In this document: positions 33,869-46,261 of the stretch, one piece after another
Layout of the letters: each line of letters opens with the position of its first letter
Position numbering within the stretch: the stretch's first letter is position 1
The notes under the pieces: model-generated
The model's input: the letters and a program-made list of their open reading frames with translations, nothing else
Told to the model about the DNA's origin: nothing
The model's database searches: none
Translations under genes and position numbers: made by a program
Assembly: GCA_963277665.1 (NCBI GenBank)
Contig: OY728133.1
Span: 386,149,962 to 386,213,961, forward strand
DNA length: 64,000 nt
DNA from: Viscum album
Lineage: Eukaryota > Streptophyta > Magnoliopsida > Santalales > Viscaceae
Direction: 5' to 3'

Positions 33869-35869
33869 AACAAACATGTACCTAAGGTTCTCTCTCTTGA
33901 AAATGAGGCTTCGAAGCTCAATGTTCCCGAAACATATATGGACTTCCGAGACACTTCTTGGGCATTAAACAATGACAAAAAATTACAAATTTAAGTGTTA
34001 TGAACCTCAAAAATTAATTGTGAGGCTCAAATTAAGATTTTTTCCATCCGCCTATGGAAAGTTCAAATTCAATTGGAAATTTGATCCGGTTCAAAAAATG
34101 GGATCTTTCAGCATCCACAAGGCAAGTGGCTATTAAAATGAACCCATCTAAAAAATTAGTAATCAAAGCAGAATGATTCTTATTTTCATGTTCAAGATGT
34201 GCTATAAGCTTAAACTCACTAGATCAAATTCGTTACACTACCCTTGGTTGATAATATTTTTAACATAACCTATATATTACTAATGTTACTATGTTTACAA
34301 TTTTTGGGACTTTAACGAAGTGGTCATAGATCATGAAGAAATAAAACAAAGGGTGTTGAATTCAACTGAACAATAAAGTTTAGAATCAACCACATTTAGG
34401 GGAGTATTATTTCATTGTACTCATCCAAATCTTTTTTCCACATATTTTTATAAATTATGTGTGTGGAAAATTCTCTGGATGTTTTGAAAAATGTGAACCT
34501 ATTTTCTTACTTGGGTCTTTAGATTGCTAATTACTAGATAGTTTAATATCATGTTGACCTACATTTCAAAATTGGCTTGCTCCCATAAGATGTATTGTAT
34601 TAGTGTACATTTTTTATCATGTTTCCTTTTGATCTAAATTGAGATTTATTTTATATGTTTATCAAATTCCAAAGAATGAACTTAAAAAAAAGTTTTAAAA
34701 CTTGTGTGGATATATGGAAAATGTTTTGTTTTGAACATCATGTAATCCTTCAAACAATATATGAACAAATGAATTTCAAATCAGTTTGAATGAAAAGTTT
34801 ATCTCAACTTAAGATTCATAATTAGGGGCAATGTTGTGTTTTAAGTGTGTGTGGGGAGGGGAGATGTATTTATTTATTTAAAGCTATGTTTCCCTGATTT
34901 TTCACATCAGATCCTACAAATTTGTTATAAAAGAAGATTAATTTTTTTTCAAAATATTCAAAATTGAGGTTCATTGGGATTCAATTATGCACGTTAATAT
35001 TTTCCTATCTAATGGATAATTTAATGCTAGTTACTATGGTTGTCAATGATTTTGAACATGTTAGATGTGAATGATTACCGAGTAACGTTATTTTTTGGTT
35101 TTATGGATGTTCTATTTAGGAATGAGGAAAGGGAGTGAGATGAGACAGATCGTTGTGTAATTGGGATTATAATTTGATGAAATTGAAAATTTGAACTTGA
35201 ACATAGGGGTAACGTCTTTTTTGGAAGAAATTCCTGAGAGAGACAAATCAAAAAATAATCATATAATTTCTTTGAATCTCAATTAAGATGAGGAATTTAG
35301 ATCTCACGATATATCTATAAGACATTAGACACTATGTGTGTTGTGTAAGTAAATAAAAGTCAAAATTAATATGTGATTTGCATAGTGGTTCACAAAAAAT
35401 TCATGGTCCTAGAAAATTTAATAAGGTTTCTATTTGAAAAAAATGAGCTCCGAAGGTTAGAAGAATTATGATCCCATATGAGGGAGATAATTGATTTATA
35501 AAATAATCATTTGAGTTTTATCAATGAGGTGAAAAATGGTTCATTGATTTTTGCAATGAAGGGGAGAGTAACAATTAAAGGTGACTTTTGTTAAGGTTTT
35601 AATTCAACTTAAATATGACCTGTCACCACTCCTAGAAATGGAACGTTAATTGGAAATAAATTTTATCTGTGAGTGACATTCACAAAAGAGACATGGAATA
35701 TTTTGGCAACGGGTGGTTCAATGATTAACTATAATGCCAGTATGTTCATTCCAACCATGGAAAAATAATAATTTTTTTCGGATTCATTTTAAATAAATAA
35801 ATAATTAGAATTTCATGAGAGTTCAGTTAATTTAGCATGGATGTATTTGATATGTCATTATTTTTATCC
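33869..35869. other. No gene seen
   Basis: AT-rich DNA. A purine run (GGGGAGGGGAGATG, 34849-34862) looks like a polypurine tract but has no LTR start behind it that I can support. No recognisable domain is present in any frame. Confidence 0.4.
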
Positions 35870-36548
35870 AATTTTCCACATCCATTTTTAGGAATTAATT
35901 CTTTTTTAAGCGTGAAAAGGTGTTTTAAGGAATTTTTTTTTAATGTTTGAAAAATTTGTGATGTTTTTATGTTATTCATTGAATATTCTCATATGAGGTT
36001 AGTGATTTTGAGCTTAATTAATAAAAAAGTTCTTGAATTTTTTTTCATTATCATTTAAGAACATATAATTTGTAAATAAAATGTTTTTATTAAATTTGTT
36101 TAATTGAGGTGTTTCGGATGTTGAAATCATATTTTAAAAATTCCTTAGATTAATTTTATATAGTCTTTTGAAATGATAAATTTCATTGATTTTTATTTCA
36201 TTTCATAAACAATTTATATTCACTTCACTTTGAAATGTTTGTTTTAGGATCTAGTGTCCTCCGTGCACTGTTTTTGTGTTCCACTGTTTAGGAAGAAATG
36301 AATCTGAAGATTCCCAGTGAAAATGGGAATTCAAAATCAATATTGTGACCTAGAGGCACAAATTGACGAAGGGGATACTCGATTGTTGGACTCGAATTGA
36401 TATTTAGAGGCTCAGTGGAAGTTTTTATGGGAGATAAACTAGAGCTGAAATTTAGGGATTTGAAGATGAGTTTGAAAATTGAGGATGTCGGTGCCGATAG
36501 AATCAAGATGATCGACGAATCCATACTGTGGGGGTGAGGTAGGTTCTT

Positions 36549-36553
36549 AAAAT
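36549..36553. repeat. Probable target duplication of the copia derivative, left
   Basis: AAAAT here against CAAAT at 39358-39362, four of five matching. Repeat A copy 1 shows a GAAAATC sequence at the corresponding empty site (about 27777-27783). Confidence 0.55.
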
Positions 36554-36958
36554 TTTTGGGGAACAGTAGAGGTGTGTGGTACCTCAAACACACAAAAAAG
36601 GAGCAAACACAAGAGATTTAACGTGGTTTGACTATTTTCCTACATCCAAGGGATAAACAGGAACGATTTCACTATTTCATCTCTTCTGTTCTCGTCGGAG
36701 GATAACAACATACTCTATCATTCTTGGGATTCAAATCCTGTTTATGTAGATGAATGAAAAAAACTGCTTTCTCCTGGTTGGTGGGTAGTTCAGCTACCCA
36801 GAAATAATCTCATATTGCATGTTGCTTCCACCACCTTGACTACCCACCGAAGGAGAATTTCATGTAGATGTAGGAAAATAGCCTAACCATGTTAAATCTC
36901 ATGTGTTTACTCCGTTTTGTGTGTTTGAGGTACCATGCACCTCCTCCATGCCCCATCA
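36554..36958 (+). repeat. 5' LTR of the copia derivative, mostly inverted inside
   Basis: The first 8 bases and the last about 90 (36868-36958) are in normal orientation. 36571-36861 is the reverse complement of 39046-39345 of the 3' LTR. As a result 36571-36646 and 36868-36943 form an inverted repeat with about 90 % complementarity, and 36768-36790 pairs with 36838-36860. The first about 90 bases of the normal LTR (38959-39045) are absent. Confidence 0.75.
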
Positions 36959-36960
36959 AG

Positions 36961-36972
36961 TGGTATCAGAGG
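36961..36972 (+). other. Primer-binding site of the copia derivative
   Basis: TGGTATCAGAGG, two bases after the LTR end CATCA; complementary to initiator Met-tRNA. Confidence 0.85.
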
Positions 36973-37491
36973 CGATTCAGAGCGAACGGAGTCAAGACAT
37001 TGAGGAGACCTCAAATTTTCCAGTGACCAGAAAATTCAAAGTGGCTGGAAAATTTTTCTGAGTCCAGATCAGTGAAGAGGACAGCGAGACGATTCGAACA
37101 GCCCAAGAAAAGATAAAATTGGAGTTGTAACGAGCTCGGTAGGATCGGTCAGAGTCTGGTTAAACCCACAGGTAAACAATACCCCCCTGCCAGAGAAGAC
37201 GACAGTATTCATGCCGCCAGAGAAAATTCTGGCAAGATTCTGGAAGGAAATATGGCATGCCATATCAGCGACATATCATCACCATGTCAGCGGGCAATCT
37301 GGACCGTTGAACGTGTTTTGACCATACCTTGGTCAATTGGTGTCTGATTTATGTGATCCAGGAGTCGATTCCGACTATTTTGACCGTTATGGACGCATCC
37401 GTATAGTTAGTTATTCAAAATTCTCAATATATCTAGTCGTTGAAGAAGGGTGCATTATCAATAGTGGTGATTTCATTTTGCGATATCGATG

Positions 37492-38940
37492 ATGTCGGGT
37501 GGAGAAGAACTACAAAGATTTGATATCGAGAAGTTTGATGGTCGAAATAATTTTATCTTGTGTCAAAGCACAGTGAAAGATCTATTGGTGCAATAGGGAA
37601 TGATCAGACCATTGATCGGAGAAAACCCTAGGAAACCAACAAAGATGATTGGGAAGAGCACGAGATGTAGGTCGTTAGCACAATTTGATTATGCCTGGAG
37701 AATGAGGTAAAATACTCAGTGTTGGATGAGACATCAATAAAAGAGATCAGGAAGAAGTTGGAGCAGTGATATTTGGCAAAGTTTGTCACCAACAAATAGT
37801 TCTTAATGACGAAATTGTACCTGTTGGTGATGGAAGGGGGGAATTTTTTTTATAACACCAATGAATTCAACTAGATCCTGACACAGTTATTGGGGCTTGG
37901 TGTGAAGGTTTGATAGCAATATAAAGCGCTTATGCTTTTATCAACCCTACTGAGCTCATTTGATGGGCTTGTGACTACATTGCTCGTGGGGATGGAGACA
38001 TTGATGCTGGATGAGGTGATGGCGTCACTTGAAGATTCTAAGGAATTCTGAAGACCCGTGATGAATTTAGGCGAGAAAATCACAATCATGTGAGATGATC
38101 AGAGTTGGAGGATCTGACATCGATAGTGAGGAGGTAAATAATGGAGGCCCAAATCCAGAGGACATTATCCGAGTGAAATCACGTGTTTTTGGGGCGAGAA
38201 AAAGGGTAACTATAAAATTTATTGTGGATTGCACAAATGGTACGTTTCTTGGAAGAATAAAGTTGAAGAGAAAGATTAAAATATAATATAATTATCAGTA
38301 GATGATGAAATCTACGTGACAATGAGATGTTTTCACTTAGATGGGAGAGTTGAATATGGACAAGTGAAATTTCATTACTGCAAAAAGATACGAGCACATG
38401 AAGTGGGAATGTCGATTTCTAAAGAGGAATAATGAGATGGTTCAAAATCCAAAGGAAGAAAGATGGGTTCTAGATTTTGGGAGTTCGACACACATTTTTA
38501 TGATGAGAGGTACCTTTGATACTTTTCAGCAGGTGCGAGGCTCGGTGAGACTTGGTTATGGGTTAAAATGTGAGGTTCGAGGAGTCTGTATGGTGAAATT
38601 GAAGACACCTGATAGTGGAGTTCGTAAACTGGCTGACGTGAAATTTGTTCCGAGAATGAGACAGAACTAGATATCATTAAGTAGGCTTGAAGTGAAAGGG
38701 TTTAGGATTTCCATAGCAGGTGGAGTGTTGTAGGCCTCACGTGGGGATGTAGTGAAGATTATTAGCAAGGTGTCCCAAGGGTTGTATTATTTTATGGGGA
38801 CTACAGTCAGCTCAAGATCATGTGGAGATAGTGGAAGTGCCATGTCATCTAGCGTGAAGAAGCATGTTCGATTTGTTGATGAAGTTTTTGACACCTACAA
38901 GGAGACTTCAGTTCAAGCTTATACCCCAAATTGGTCATGA
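37492..38940 (+). pseudogene. Ty1/copia gag-protease remnant
   Basis: Starts MSGGEELQRFDIEKFDG (ATG at 37492), typical for copia Gag N-termini, with NNFILCQSTVKDLLVQ next, then a TAG. After about 37640 the frame shifts, and pieces of the Gag core can be followed in other frames to about 38090. The zinc-knuckle end reads HEVGMSISKEE in one frame and MKWECRFLKR in another (38398). The protease is readable at 38461-38670 (WVLDFGSSTHIF...LADVKFVPRMRQN); its catalytic D-S-G is D-F-G, so it would be inactive. A short GLYYFMGTTVS block, the usual start of the segment before integrase, is followed directly by SSVKKHVRFVDEV and a stop near the polypurine tract. The whole integrase, RT and RNase H part is missing. 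Confidence 0.8.
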
Positions 38941-38950
38941 GGGGGAGATT
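38939..38950 (+). other. Polypurine tract of the copia derivative
   Basis: GAGGGGGAGATT directly before the 3' LTR, the usual copia form. Confidence 0.75.
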
Positions 38951-39357
38951 TTTTGGGGGCCACTCTCAATTAGGGGAGACTTTGTAGTGGAGGAAGAGGT
39001 ATTGTCGGCAGCAAGTTTTTCCTTGGTCAGAAACAACCACAGTAGCATGGTGGAGTTCTCCTTTGGTAGAAATTCAAGGTGGTGGAAGAAGCAGGCGACA
39101 TGAGATTATTTCTGGGTATCTGATCTACCCCCCAACCGGGAGAAAGATTTTTTTTCATTCCTCAATTAAAACAAGATTTTAATCCCATGAATGATAGAGT
39201 ATTTTGTTATCCTTTAATGAGAACCGGAGAGAAGAAATAGTGAAACCAGCCCTGTTTATCCTGTGGATATAAGAAAATAGTTAACCACGTTAAATCTCTT
39301 GTGTTTGCTCTATTTTTTTGTGTTTTAGGTGCCACACACCTTTGTGGGGCCCCATCA
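38951..39357 (+). repeat. 3' LTR of the copia derivative
   Basis: 407 bp from TTTTGGGGGCC to CCCATCA. 39046-39345 matches 36571-36861 in reverse orientation at about 80 %, and 39270-39357 matches 36868-36958 in direct orientation. Confidence 0.75.
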
Positions 39358-40290
39358 CAAATCTCATTGTCTCGCCAAACTAATCTGATGTTGATGATGA
39401 ACCAAAGCCTGAGGCTGATGAACCAGTAACGACGCTGAATGATTGAAGGGACTTCCGAAGCCGAGATCACCAATATGAGTATCGCATTTATTGAAGGGAA
39501 ACTAGTGATGAGTGCCACATAGTGCCCAACATGGATGTTTCTCAGCCTCTTAGTTGATGTCACCATTTTTTATTTGCATTATCGAATAGGAAAATCACCC
39601 CTCACTCTATTGTATCATTCTACTACAGGAGGAATTGTAATTTCCCAGAGACTAGAGTAATCCCTCAATTATCGATTTTCAAGTCCTAACTCTGAATTCG
39701 TTTCTCTATACTTTTTGTTTTCACTGTAACTCTGTTTTTTAGTTCATAAATACTACGTTATTTTTTTCCTCCTCCATGAGTTGTGACCTAAAACCATGCT
39801 CTCTCCATTTCATCTTAAAGATACAAGATTTATTTTGATCCCTTCTTCTTTCATACTCTCGACATTCAATGAGACTGTAAGTGGTGATCTGAGAGCACAA
39901 CCACAAAAAGGGAAGTGTCGGTTAATTATTTTCCCTTCATAACATCCCCTTATTTTCTTATATCATTTGAGAGGGTGCTTGGTAGTGTTTGTGTGCTTCG
40001 ATATCTCATGAAGATCATTTTGTCCAGAAATAGATTCTTGGTTGGTGTGATCTGATTGAGTGATTCCTTCACTTGGGAATACTCTCTTACACACACAGAG
40101 ATTCTGTATTTTGAATGTTCATCATTTTATGTGAGAGAGGTCTGTGACTAAAGAGAGAGAGAGTTCACTGAGTGAGGTTGAGAAATGATCTAATATATTT
40201 GGAGATTATTGATAGGTAGTTGAAGAGTGGATAGACATGGATCGGAGCTTGTTTCTTGTTAACATCATTTTTCTTCATCTTGTCTTATTT

Positions 40291-41870
40291 CACTACTACA
40301 TAAACAAGTTTATCTAGCATTGTGGTTTTAACAGTGCAAGCTGAAAGCATTGTTAAAGACCCCATTTGTCAGCGATAAAAAAAGCACCATTAAAGGCTGT
40401 CTTTAACAATGCTTTTTTGAGAACTCTTAAAGGGGGGTTTTTAACATTGCTTAAAAAATTCTGTTAAAGGAGATTATTTATCAGCGTTTTTTATAAGCGA
40501 TGACAAATGGAGTCCTATATCAATGCTTGTAAAAAAGCGCTGATAAAGGGGGGGGGGTTTAACTATGCTTTTTTGAATCGCTGATAATATAACTCGAATT
40601 ATCAGCCCTTTTTTACCAGCACTGATAAAAGTATACTTCAAAAAAATAATATTGCATTAAAAATAATATATTTATATATTTATATATTTATATTGATATA
40701 AATATAATGTATATATTTTAAAATATTTTTTAGATAACATAAATAGGAATTTACACTTAATATATACATTATTTAGTAAACATGAGTTATAAAATAACTT
40801 AAAAATATATTTAAGTAAAAATTTTCTTATTATTAATAATTAATGGTCATTTAATATCAATTCGATGATAATAAAATTAAAAAATTAAAAAAATACCAAA
40901 AATAAATTGAAAACGTAATTTAAACTTCAAACAGTCATAACTTTTGATCTGGATGTCTCTTTGGGCTCTACCACATATAAAATCGAAGTTTGTGACGAAC
41001 TATATTCCTTGTGACTCAATGTAAACCTTTTGTTGTGTTTTTTAAGTCCAAAATGGCCAAGAAGGCCTCTAAAACTGAGTTTTTTGTCGTGATACCCAGA
41101 TTTTTTAATATTCCATGGATTTTCATCCTCCTTTAATGGGGTATTTTTTCCAATTTTCAATAATAGTTGAATTTATTTCAAGATATTACATTCAGATTGA
41201 TATTATGGATTTGAAATAATATTTATTTTTACAATGTAATGGTATTTATAATAAAAAATATAACTATATATACATATTTTTATATATTCACACATAAAAT
41301 TTAATTTTATTAACAAATAATTGAACATATTACATATATAATATAATTATTAATATATAAACATATATACAAACACATATATAAATATATATAATTATTT
41401 TGAAAATATGTAACGAAATATATATAAATATATAGTTATATCAAAAAATGTAAAAAAAACAGTATAGGTGGACTATAAAAGGATTTGATGTGAATGTCGG
41501 AGTCTAGAGTTCGAAAGTCACTGGATCCAGGGTGTGTGTGGGAGGGTGGGAAAGGAGGAAGTGCTGATAAAGGGGTGGGGACGAAGCGCTGGTGAAGGGG
41601 TGGCTAGGTGTGAATTTTTTTATTATACCCTTTATCAGCGAAGCCTTTATTAGCACGAAATAAGCATTGTTAAAGGCACACTTTAACAGTGCTAAGAAAT
41701 GTCAATAAAAGGGGCCTTTAACATTGTTTTTTAGCCCTATTAATTGGGGCCTTTAACTGAACTTTTTTAGCGATGATAACAACTTTAGGCCTTTACCAGC
41801 GTTTAAATTATCAACACTTTTTTATCACTAATAAAGTCTTATTATAGCACTGTTTAAAGCCTTTTTTATT
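40291..41870. mobile_element. CACTA-like non-autonomous DNA transposon
   Basis: The left end is CACTACTACATAAAC, the form of plant CACTA (EnSpm) termini. Behind it lie many short subterminal motifs in both orientations: CTTTAACAATGCTTTTTT (40401-40418) against AAGCATTGTTAAAG (41662-41675), and GCGCTGATAA against TTATCAGCG. The subterminal blocks (40310-40630 and 41555-41860) flank an AT-rich core with no coding capacity (the 77-codon minus frame at 40927-41160 has no recognisable domain). The right CACTA terminus is not readable, so the end near 41870 is set by where homology to repeat A copy 1 resumes. Subterminal repeats are where CACTA transposase binds. Confidence 0.7.
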
Positions 41871-43652
41871 ATTTTCCTTTGTTTTCAATTCATGTTCCAT
41901 GTTTCCATCCCACTCACTTCCGTAGTGATTTTAGTCACTATGTCTACATGATTTAATTTTGTGCTTTTAAATATATAAAACATCAAAAATATTTTAGGAG
42001 GATTTCTTGGTCATTCAACACTACTTTCTTGAGATCGACCCTGGAGTTAGCTAATGGTCTATATCTATGGAAAATATAAATGTTTTTATGACCGTCCCCA
42101 CAACAAGGATGTGTTAACCAATGATTAAATCCCTTCATCGATCGATGCTTGGAGACCCATTGTTGGTTGGGGAAGGCATTGATTCCTCAGTAATGGAACC
42201 CTGAGGGGTTCATTATAAGCATTGGATTCCTGAGAAATGATTCGAGGTCCGGATATTATTCTTATGGGATGGTATGTAAAGATCCTAAGTGGTCCAAACT
42301 AGGAGATATTGAGCATGAGTGGATTCTTAATAGTTTTAAATCGATACACTTATAATGGGTGATGCATAGTGAATATTGGCAATAAAGTGGTGTTGATCCT
42401 GAAGAGGTGCACCAAGGATGCTCTTGGTTTGATGGGGCAACCATGTGGGGGATCATGGTCAATAAGTAGGCATGTGAGCATATGTGTGTTGAGATGATAC
42501 TCATTAAATTATGAGTCAAGGAAACATGATCAAGTTTCATGGGAGTGTGAAATTTTTGTGTTCGATGTGACCAAATGGGATCCTGAATGAGTACCATGGT
42601 TGTGTTCTCAATGGATCACTCTACTTGAGAGGTAGAGTTTTTATTTGAGAGGCTCTTGGGGAAAGTATTGTTGTGTGAGGGTCAATGAACGCATGGTACG
42701 TGTGGTGCCTGTGTGAGTTACAAACTAGTGATCAAGACTCATTGACTATTTTGAATTGTGTGAGTTACTGGTCAAGTCAAGAAATAATTCAGTAGCAATT
42801 CTATATCAGTTTCAGTTCGGGGTCACTCTTGGAGTGAGTTTACCAAGGAGTTTGTGAAGTTTTTATGGCTTGGAAATTTGGTATTAATTGATTTTCATGT
42901 TTGTTCATCATGATCAGTGATGATCCAGTCGTGTGATGGATAAACTGATATAGGCATGAAAATGTGAAGATAAGGATACTCTTATGGTGGGGTGCATCAA
43001 TATGGTCATAAGTGAATTACCCTCTCATGGGAAGGGTTGTGCAATTGTGTAAGACAAACTTTAGAATGGATGGGGTGCCTCTGGAAGACTGATGTGTAAC
43101 AGCCTCGAGAGAACCTGGTTCTATGGAGAATCCATGAATTTTGATTTAGATGTGGTGTTGGATGGAGACTAAATGTGGGCATCAGTGTCAAATCATACCT
43201 GGTTTTATCCAAGATTGAGTGTGATCAGTGGTGCATTAGTGCATAGTTGTGATCTTTGTGACTGGTGTGAGGGGTTGGTGCACCAACCGGAAAATTTCCA
43301 ACAACGTTAGTTTGGATTTTGGAAAGGATTTTAGATCAATTTTATGATGCCTTTGAGGCTTAAGGAATCATGATTGGTGTCTTCATGGAGCATTGGTTGT
43401 TTTCTTTTCTAGGAATTCATATAAAAGATTACTGGTTGTTGTTTTCTGTGAAACTGTATGTGGCAGGTTGGAACTACATCAACCTCATTGTACTGGGTAA
43501 AACAGAGGTGGTTGAGGATTAGTCAAGGCCTTGTAGTAAAGGTTGGTGTGTTTAGGTTGCTTTTGATCAGTGGAGACTTGTTGGTTTGATTCAGAATTAT
43601 GAACAAGGTTTTGGTATTTATTTCTAACCTGTGTTTTGGTAGGCATGATTTA

Positions 43653-43716
43653 GGCAGAGGAAACTGAATTTGTGACAAGGCTCTGGGGGTGGAAACCCAG
43701 TTCGTGACATGGTTCA
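43653..43716 (+). repeat. 32-bp tandem units split by the second Tekay element
   Basis: A full unit (43679-43710, GGCTCTGGGGGTGGAAACCC at its start) is preceded by a related partial unit. The next unit starts at 43711 and continues after the element at 53772-53801 (TTCTAGGGGTGAAACCC). Confidence 0.6.
43712..43716. repeat. Target duplication of element 2, left
   Basis: GTTCA here, GTTCT at 53772-53776; four of five match, as expected for an old insertion. Confidence 0.6.
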
Positions 43717-46214
43717 TATGACAACCCATATCTTTAATACACCTTAATTCATAATTTAATACATAAAGATACATTTAATGCAACTCCATAAGATCTTTAT
43801 GTCAAGTGTCTTTGGGTAATTTGGTACCTAACATAACAACTTGCAACATAAAAAGAACAAAATTATTTAAAATCTCTAAAAAATGCTGTTATTTTACTCA
43901 GATATTCTAAAACTGCATGTGTTAACCTGAGGACGTACATAAGAAAGGGATGAGATATAAATCTGGGTAAGGGAATTAACACAACATATCATAAGGTGAA
44001 GTAGAATATGCGATCCAAGAAGAATATCTTGGTAACATAAGAGGGGTTAGAATCATAATCTTGAACAACTAGGAAGGATATAACATGATAAAATAAAGGA
44101 TATATAATAATGTGGAAACAACATAAAACATGAAATCCTAAACACAAGTCATGGATAATCACCAAGAAAATATAACACAGTGTGCTTCAGATAACCTATT
44201 ATTGACTATACGTGGAATCTCATGAGATAAAAACATTACCCAATTAAATAGAGGACTATATAATTCCCGACCCTCTCATCACTTTCATATCATTTACATG
44301 CATAATTGTTCCACATAGATCATACAACGTAAGGATATCATACATCAATTTTAACTGTATGATCAAGGAATGTTATTTACATACATTTAAATACCCAATA
44401 AATGAAGGATGGGTACGACAATGTGAATGCGCTTGAGTGAAATGGAGAGAGGTATTACTATACAAATATTAGGCATGAAAAAGCATACGACAATTTCAGC
44501 AGCATAACAAGTGTACATAAATGTTTATAGAAGGGATGAATGAGATTAAAAGGAGTCTTTTATTACATGGTAGTTATAAACATAGTAAGAGGGATGTGTA
44601 TAAACATATCCCAACTTGAACAATTAGAAATCAAATGACATGAAATAGAGAAGGTTATTGAATAAATGAGTGAATTAGAGGATCCCATACCTTTAGAGGG
44701 TGCTTCTAAAAGTTTTGGAGAAGCTTCTTAAGAGTTTGGCGAAACCCTAAGAGGGATCCAGGGAGGGAAGGGAAGAATAAATTCATGATCCAAGAGTTTC
44801 GTGTAAAGAGGAATGGGAGGATGGGTGGGTTTATATGGAAAAAGGTGATAATTCATTATTAATTTCCAACCATAGGTTTCAGACTTTATATAATAAAGTA
44901 ATCAAAATCAAAAAACATTATAATGGGTTTTCCCATGTTTTATGCTAAAGAGAAGTGGTTTTCATTATTTTATACGGCTATGAACTGAAAACATTAATAT
45001 AATCCTATTGGTGATGTGAAAGTGAGTCATGTTTATAAAGTGTTGATTTTAAAACCATAAAATATAATATAGGTTTTTGAGGATTCATTAAGGGTTTATA
45101 AAATTAATTAAATAAATTCTAAAACACATATTTTTTAAGGGTAAACGTAATTTTTTTTGTGGATACCCTTTATAGTTCTTTTCACATCACTTTTGGGATT
45201 TTATGAAATTATAATAAACATTGTATAATTATACTGTATTTAATTTTTAATCAAAAATTTGAATGTCATAAAAAGTTATCTAAATTTTAACATTAGATAA
45301 TTCCACAAAAAAAATTTAAAAATAATTCTCTAAATATGTGAATTTGATGTTTTAAATAAAAATTCACTATTTATTGGAAAATATTGTGTTTATGAGAATA
45401 ACATTTTTCTGACCCTTATAAAAATTAAACATGACTTCATAAAATTATATTATAATTTATATTTAATAAATATTGTTTAATAATAATATTTTATTGAAAT
45501 ATAATTTATTTAAAAAAATCTTGAATTCTTAAAAAAAGTGTATCAATTAAAACTATATATTTTCCAAAAATACAATTTGTGCTTTATTGTGTCAAAATCT
45601 AATTTTTATCAAAATCATTTTTTAATCATTTAGAAAAATAATATTAAAAAGGTATAAATATAATGACTATTTTATTAAAAGAAAATATATAAATTTATAC
45701 TATTAAGGTCTAGATAGATATCCTTTAATTATACTAGAAAATTCCTTAATGGTAAGGTGTACGAGGATGAGATTTTCATGGGGTGGTTAAACCAACATGG
45801 TATGGGCTTTAATCTTGATGATATTGAAAATATATTGTAATTAGATTTGATCATTCTTCAGTTGATGAATCTTGGATTGATATTGATTGATGGAAAATTC
45901 CATTGATGTTATCTCCTTTGGAAGCTCTGAAAAATGAGCTTCATAGTGTACGATCCTACTAGTCGAGGTCATCTATTCTTTTTTCAATGTTAAATGGATT
46001 TCATCATAACCATTAATATACTAATATTAATGGTCATTGTACAAGGACTATATCATCAACGATTATGATTACTAACAGTATTTTAAATTTCAAATACCGT
46101 ATTACATTCTAAAATAACCAAAGAAGTGCATGTGTTTTCCATAACTTCATTTATTAATAAGGCATTTTCTCTATTAAAGAAGGAATTTCATTTATAAAAG
46201 TTTGTGTTGTTACA
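43717..46214 (-). repeat. 3' LTR of element 2
   Basis: 2,498 bp. Starts (minus strand) TGTAACAAC at 46214 and ends GGGTTGTCATA at 43717, again a TA end. Colinear with 51268-53771. GGGTTTATATGG at about 44828-44839 is a possible minus-strand TATA box. Confidence 0.8.
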
Positions 46215-46230
46215 TTATTACCCCTTTATA
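46215..46230 (-). other. Polypurine tract of element 2
   Basis: On the minus strand ATAAAGGGGTAATAA directly precedes the LTR start TGTAAC. The purine run is interrupted compared with the young element. Confidence 0.65.
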
Positions 46231-46261
46231 AATTTCAGCCTCAAAATTTTCATTTCATACA

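Larger units (their letters stand above)
36554..39357 (+). mobile_element. Short Ty1/copia derivative, internally deleted
   Basis: 2.8 kb with LTRs of 405 and 407 bp, a Met-tRNA-type primer site (36961-36972), a gag-protease remnant and a polypurine tract (38939-38950). A normal copia element is about 5 kb; here integrase, RT and RNase H are missing, so any movement depended on other elements. Both LTRs start TTTTGGGG, where TGTTGGGG is expected, and end CCCCATCA or CCCATCA. Most of the 5' LTR is inverted relative to the 3' LTR. Nested in repeat A. Confidence 0.8.
35870..42120 (+). repeat. Dispersed repeat A, copy 2, split by two insertions
   Basis: Three segments (about 35870-36553, 39358-40290, 41871-42120) align in order with copy 1. 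Between them lie the copia derivative (36554-39357) and the CACTA-like element (40291 to about 41870). The first segment lacks about 380 bases and the second about 950 bases present in copy 1. Copy 2 is less AT-rich. Confidence 0.7.
42121..43716. other. Unclassified repeat-like DNA, GC-richer
   Basis: Rich in GTGTG, GGTT and CATGG motifs and similar in style to the transcribed part of plant LTRs. No domain in any frame; the minus-strand frames at 42262-42597, 43006-43212 and 43523-43774 show none. The last part (43653-43716) is a tandem of about 32-bp units interrupted by the next element. Confidence 0.45.

Noticed and set aside
34849..34862. Polypurine-tract-like GGGGAGGGGAGATG
   Set aside because: No LTR start follows and no partner LTR was found.
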